Source of the DNA: Lacticaseibacillus casei DSM 20011 = JCM 1134 = ATCC 393
Lineage (GTDB): Bacteria > Bacillota > Bacilli > Lactobacillales > Lactobacillaceae
DNA: 64,000 nucleotides
Assembly: GCF_000829055.1 (NCBI RefSeq)
Contig: NZ_AP012544.1
Span: forward strand, 2,790,001-2,854,000
Direction: 5' to 3'
Below are positions 63,346-64,000 of the stretch, one piece after another (positions within the stretch are counted from its first letter, which is position 1; every line of letters begins with the position of its first letter). The notes under the pieces are model-generated. The model worked only from the letters and a program-made list of their open reading frames with translations. It did not search any database and was not told the origin of the DNA. The translations under genes were made by a program, and so were the position numbers.

Positions 63346-63922
63346 TAACACTCACCTCCGGATTATTCATCATCTGTAACATCTTCTCCTTTTCAGCAAG
63401 CCCAGCACGCTCAAAGGTATAAAGCGTTGATGCATGCCTAGCTAATTCGAGATTTTTTTCTAGCTCCGGCACACTGTCGCCAAAGAACCAGATCCAACTG
63501 CTTAGCTTGCGATAGGTTTTTTCTAGCTGCTTAAGAACAGCTAGATCGTGTTGCAACAGCTCAAGATAAATGGGATTACGGGTCTGCTCAATTTTCCGCC
63601 GGAAATAAGTCTGTTGCCGTTGGTTGGTCTCTGGAAAATTCATGTATAGTTCCTTGATCGAACCAGGGTATTGTTGATGTAACCCCCAAAGCTCACTCTC
63701 AATTTGATCAGCGTCTTGAACGGACAGTTCAAATAAGTCAAAGCTTTTGGGCTTGAATACGTCCGCATAAAACATGAGACCATTGTGAGCCAGCTTAATG
63801 TAGCCAGAATTAGTGATACCAACAACTGGATAAATACGACCAACACCATCCTTGCGTTCCTTTTTCTTGGCTGCCTCTTTTTGGCGTTTACGTGCTTCAA
63901 CAGCGTCAAACTTTGTTGCCAC
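63326..63922 (-). CDS. TrsD-like conjugation protein
   Basis: This protein of about 198 residues starts (GTG) VATKFDAVEARKRQKEAAKK, followed by a compact domain (VGITNSGYIKLAHNGLMFYA) and helical C-terminus. A gene of this size and position directly before the VirB4 gene is TrsD in pSK41-type operons. GAGGTGA supports the GTG at 63922; the longer ATG at 63973 overlaps the upstream gene too far. Confidence 0.65.
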   Translation of the reverse strand: MATKFDAVEARKRQKEAAKKKERKDGVGRIYPVVGITNSGYIKLAHNGLMFYADVFKPKSFDLFELSVQDADQIESELWGLHQQYPGSIKELYMNFPETNQRQQTYFRRKIEQTRNPIYLELLQHDLAVLKQLEKTYRKLSSWIWFFGDSVPELEKNLELARHASTLYTFERAGLAEKEKMLQMMNNPEVSVSETEEA

Positions 63923-64000
63923 GATGCTCACCTCGCTTGAATAGTAGTTGTCTAATTGGATCGTCAATTGCATGGTAAATGACCCGCTTGCGCAGTAACA
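63906..64000 (-). CDS. C-terminus of an upstream transfer gene (PrgI/TrsC-like position)
   Basis: Thirty codons in a third minus-strand frame (ending IRQLLFKRGEHRGNKV, stop at 63906-63908) run off the window edge and overlap the TrsD-like start by 17 bases. In related operons the gene here encodes the small PrgI/TrsC membrane protein. The basic tail fits, but the fragment is too short to be sure. Confidence 0.45.
   Translation of the reverse strand, partial: LLRKRVIYHAIDDPIRQLLFKRGEHRGNKV

Overview
The window looks like a Lacticaseibacillus (L. casei / paracasei / rhamnosus group) genome. The evidence is moderate GC with low-GC-Firmicute signals (strong AGGAGG ribosome sites, TTGACA/TATAAT and extended -10 promoters), the lacTEGF lactose operon with an RAT antiterminator site, Spo0J/ParB-type parS sites, and IS30, IS3, IS1202, ISL3 and IS5 elements typical of the group. 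I ran no database search; names rest on motifs and family knowledge.

Layout. 0-9.6 kb is orderly chromosomal DNA: a GNAT tail, a SpoIIM-like membrane protein, a MoxR ATPase / DUF58 / transglutaminase operon, a glycosyltransferase, an aspartase-type lyase, and a run of parS-like sites suggesting proximity to the origin. 9.6-27 kb is a mosaic. It holds two almost identical IS30 copies, a frameshifted third IS30, an IS1202 element with an exact 27-bp target duplication, an IS3 element plus an inverted 106-bp remnant of the same IS, a YjdF-family gene, mscL, two phage capsid-region genes cut by IS30, a truncated hsdS, a rhamnan-type glycosyltransferase and a sugar transporter lacking its N-terminus. 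27-35.5 kb is a Tn3-family transposon (tnpA, res site, resolvase) carrying arsR-arsA-arsB-arsD-arsC, bordered by ISL3-type DNA on both sides.

35.7-40.6 kb is the complete lactose PTS operon on the minus strand (LacT antiterminator, LacE EIICB, LacG phospho-beta-galactosidase, LacF EIIA) with cre, promoter, RAT and terminator. 40.7-48.8 kb is a boundary zone of broken genes (glpK, alpha-galactosidase, phospho-beta-glucosidase, LPXTG adhesin, IS66, SOS polymerase cut by IS5) among a few intact ones (GT2, RclA-like flavoprotein, secreted nuclease). 48.8-64 kb is conjugative-plasmid DNA: small plasmid genes, an ArdC/Toprim protein, a MobP-type relaxase operon interrupted by another IS3, and part of a type IV secretion operon (PrgI-like end, TrsD-like, VirB4/TrsE, CwlT-like hydrolase, VirB8-like, thioredoxin-like and coiled-coil proteins), running off the right edge.

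The most interesting recurring signal is a small type I toxin-antitoxin module present three times (20.0, 45.8 and 51.2 kb). Each has a 29-34 aa holin-like membrane peptide, an opposing short RNA ending in a terminator, and a 12-nt box near the 5' end of the toxin transcript that can pair with a box downstream of the toxin gene. In the divergent third copy the pairing is kept by compensatory and wobble changes. This suggests a hok/sok-like fold-back control.
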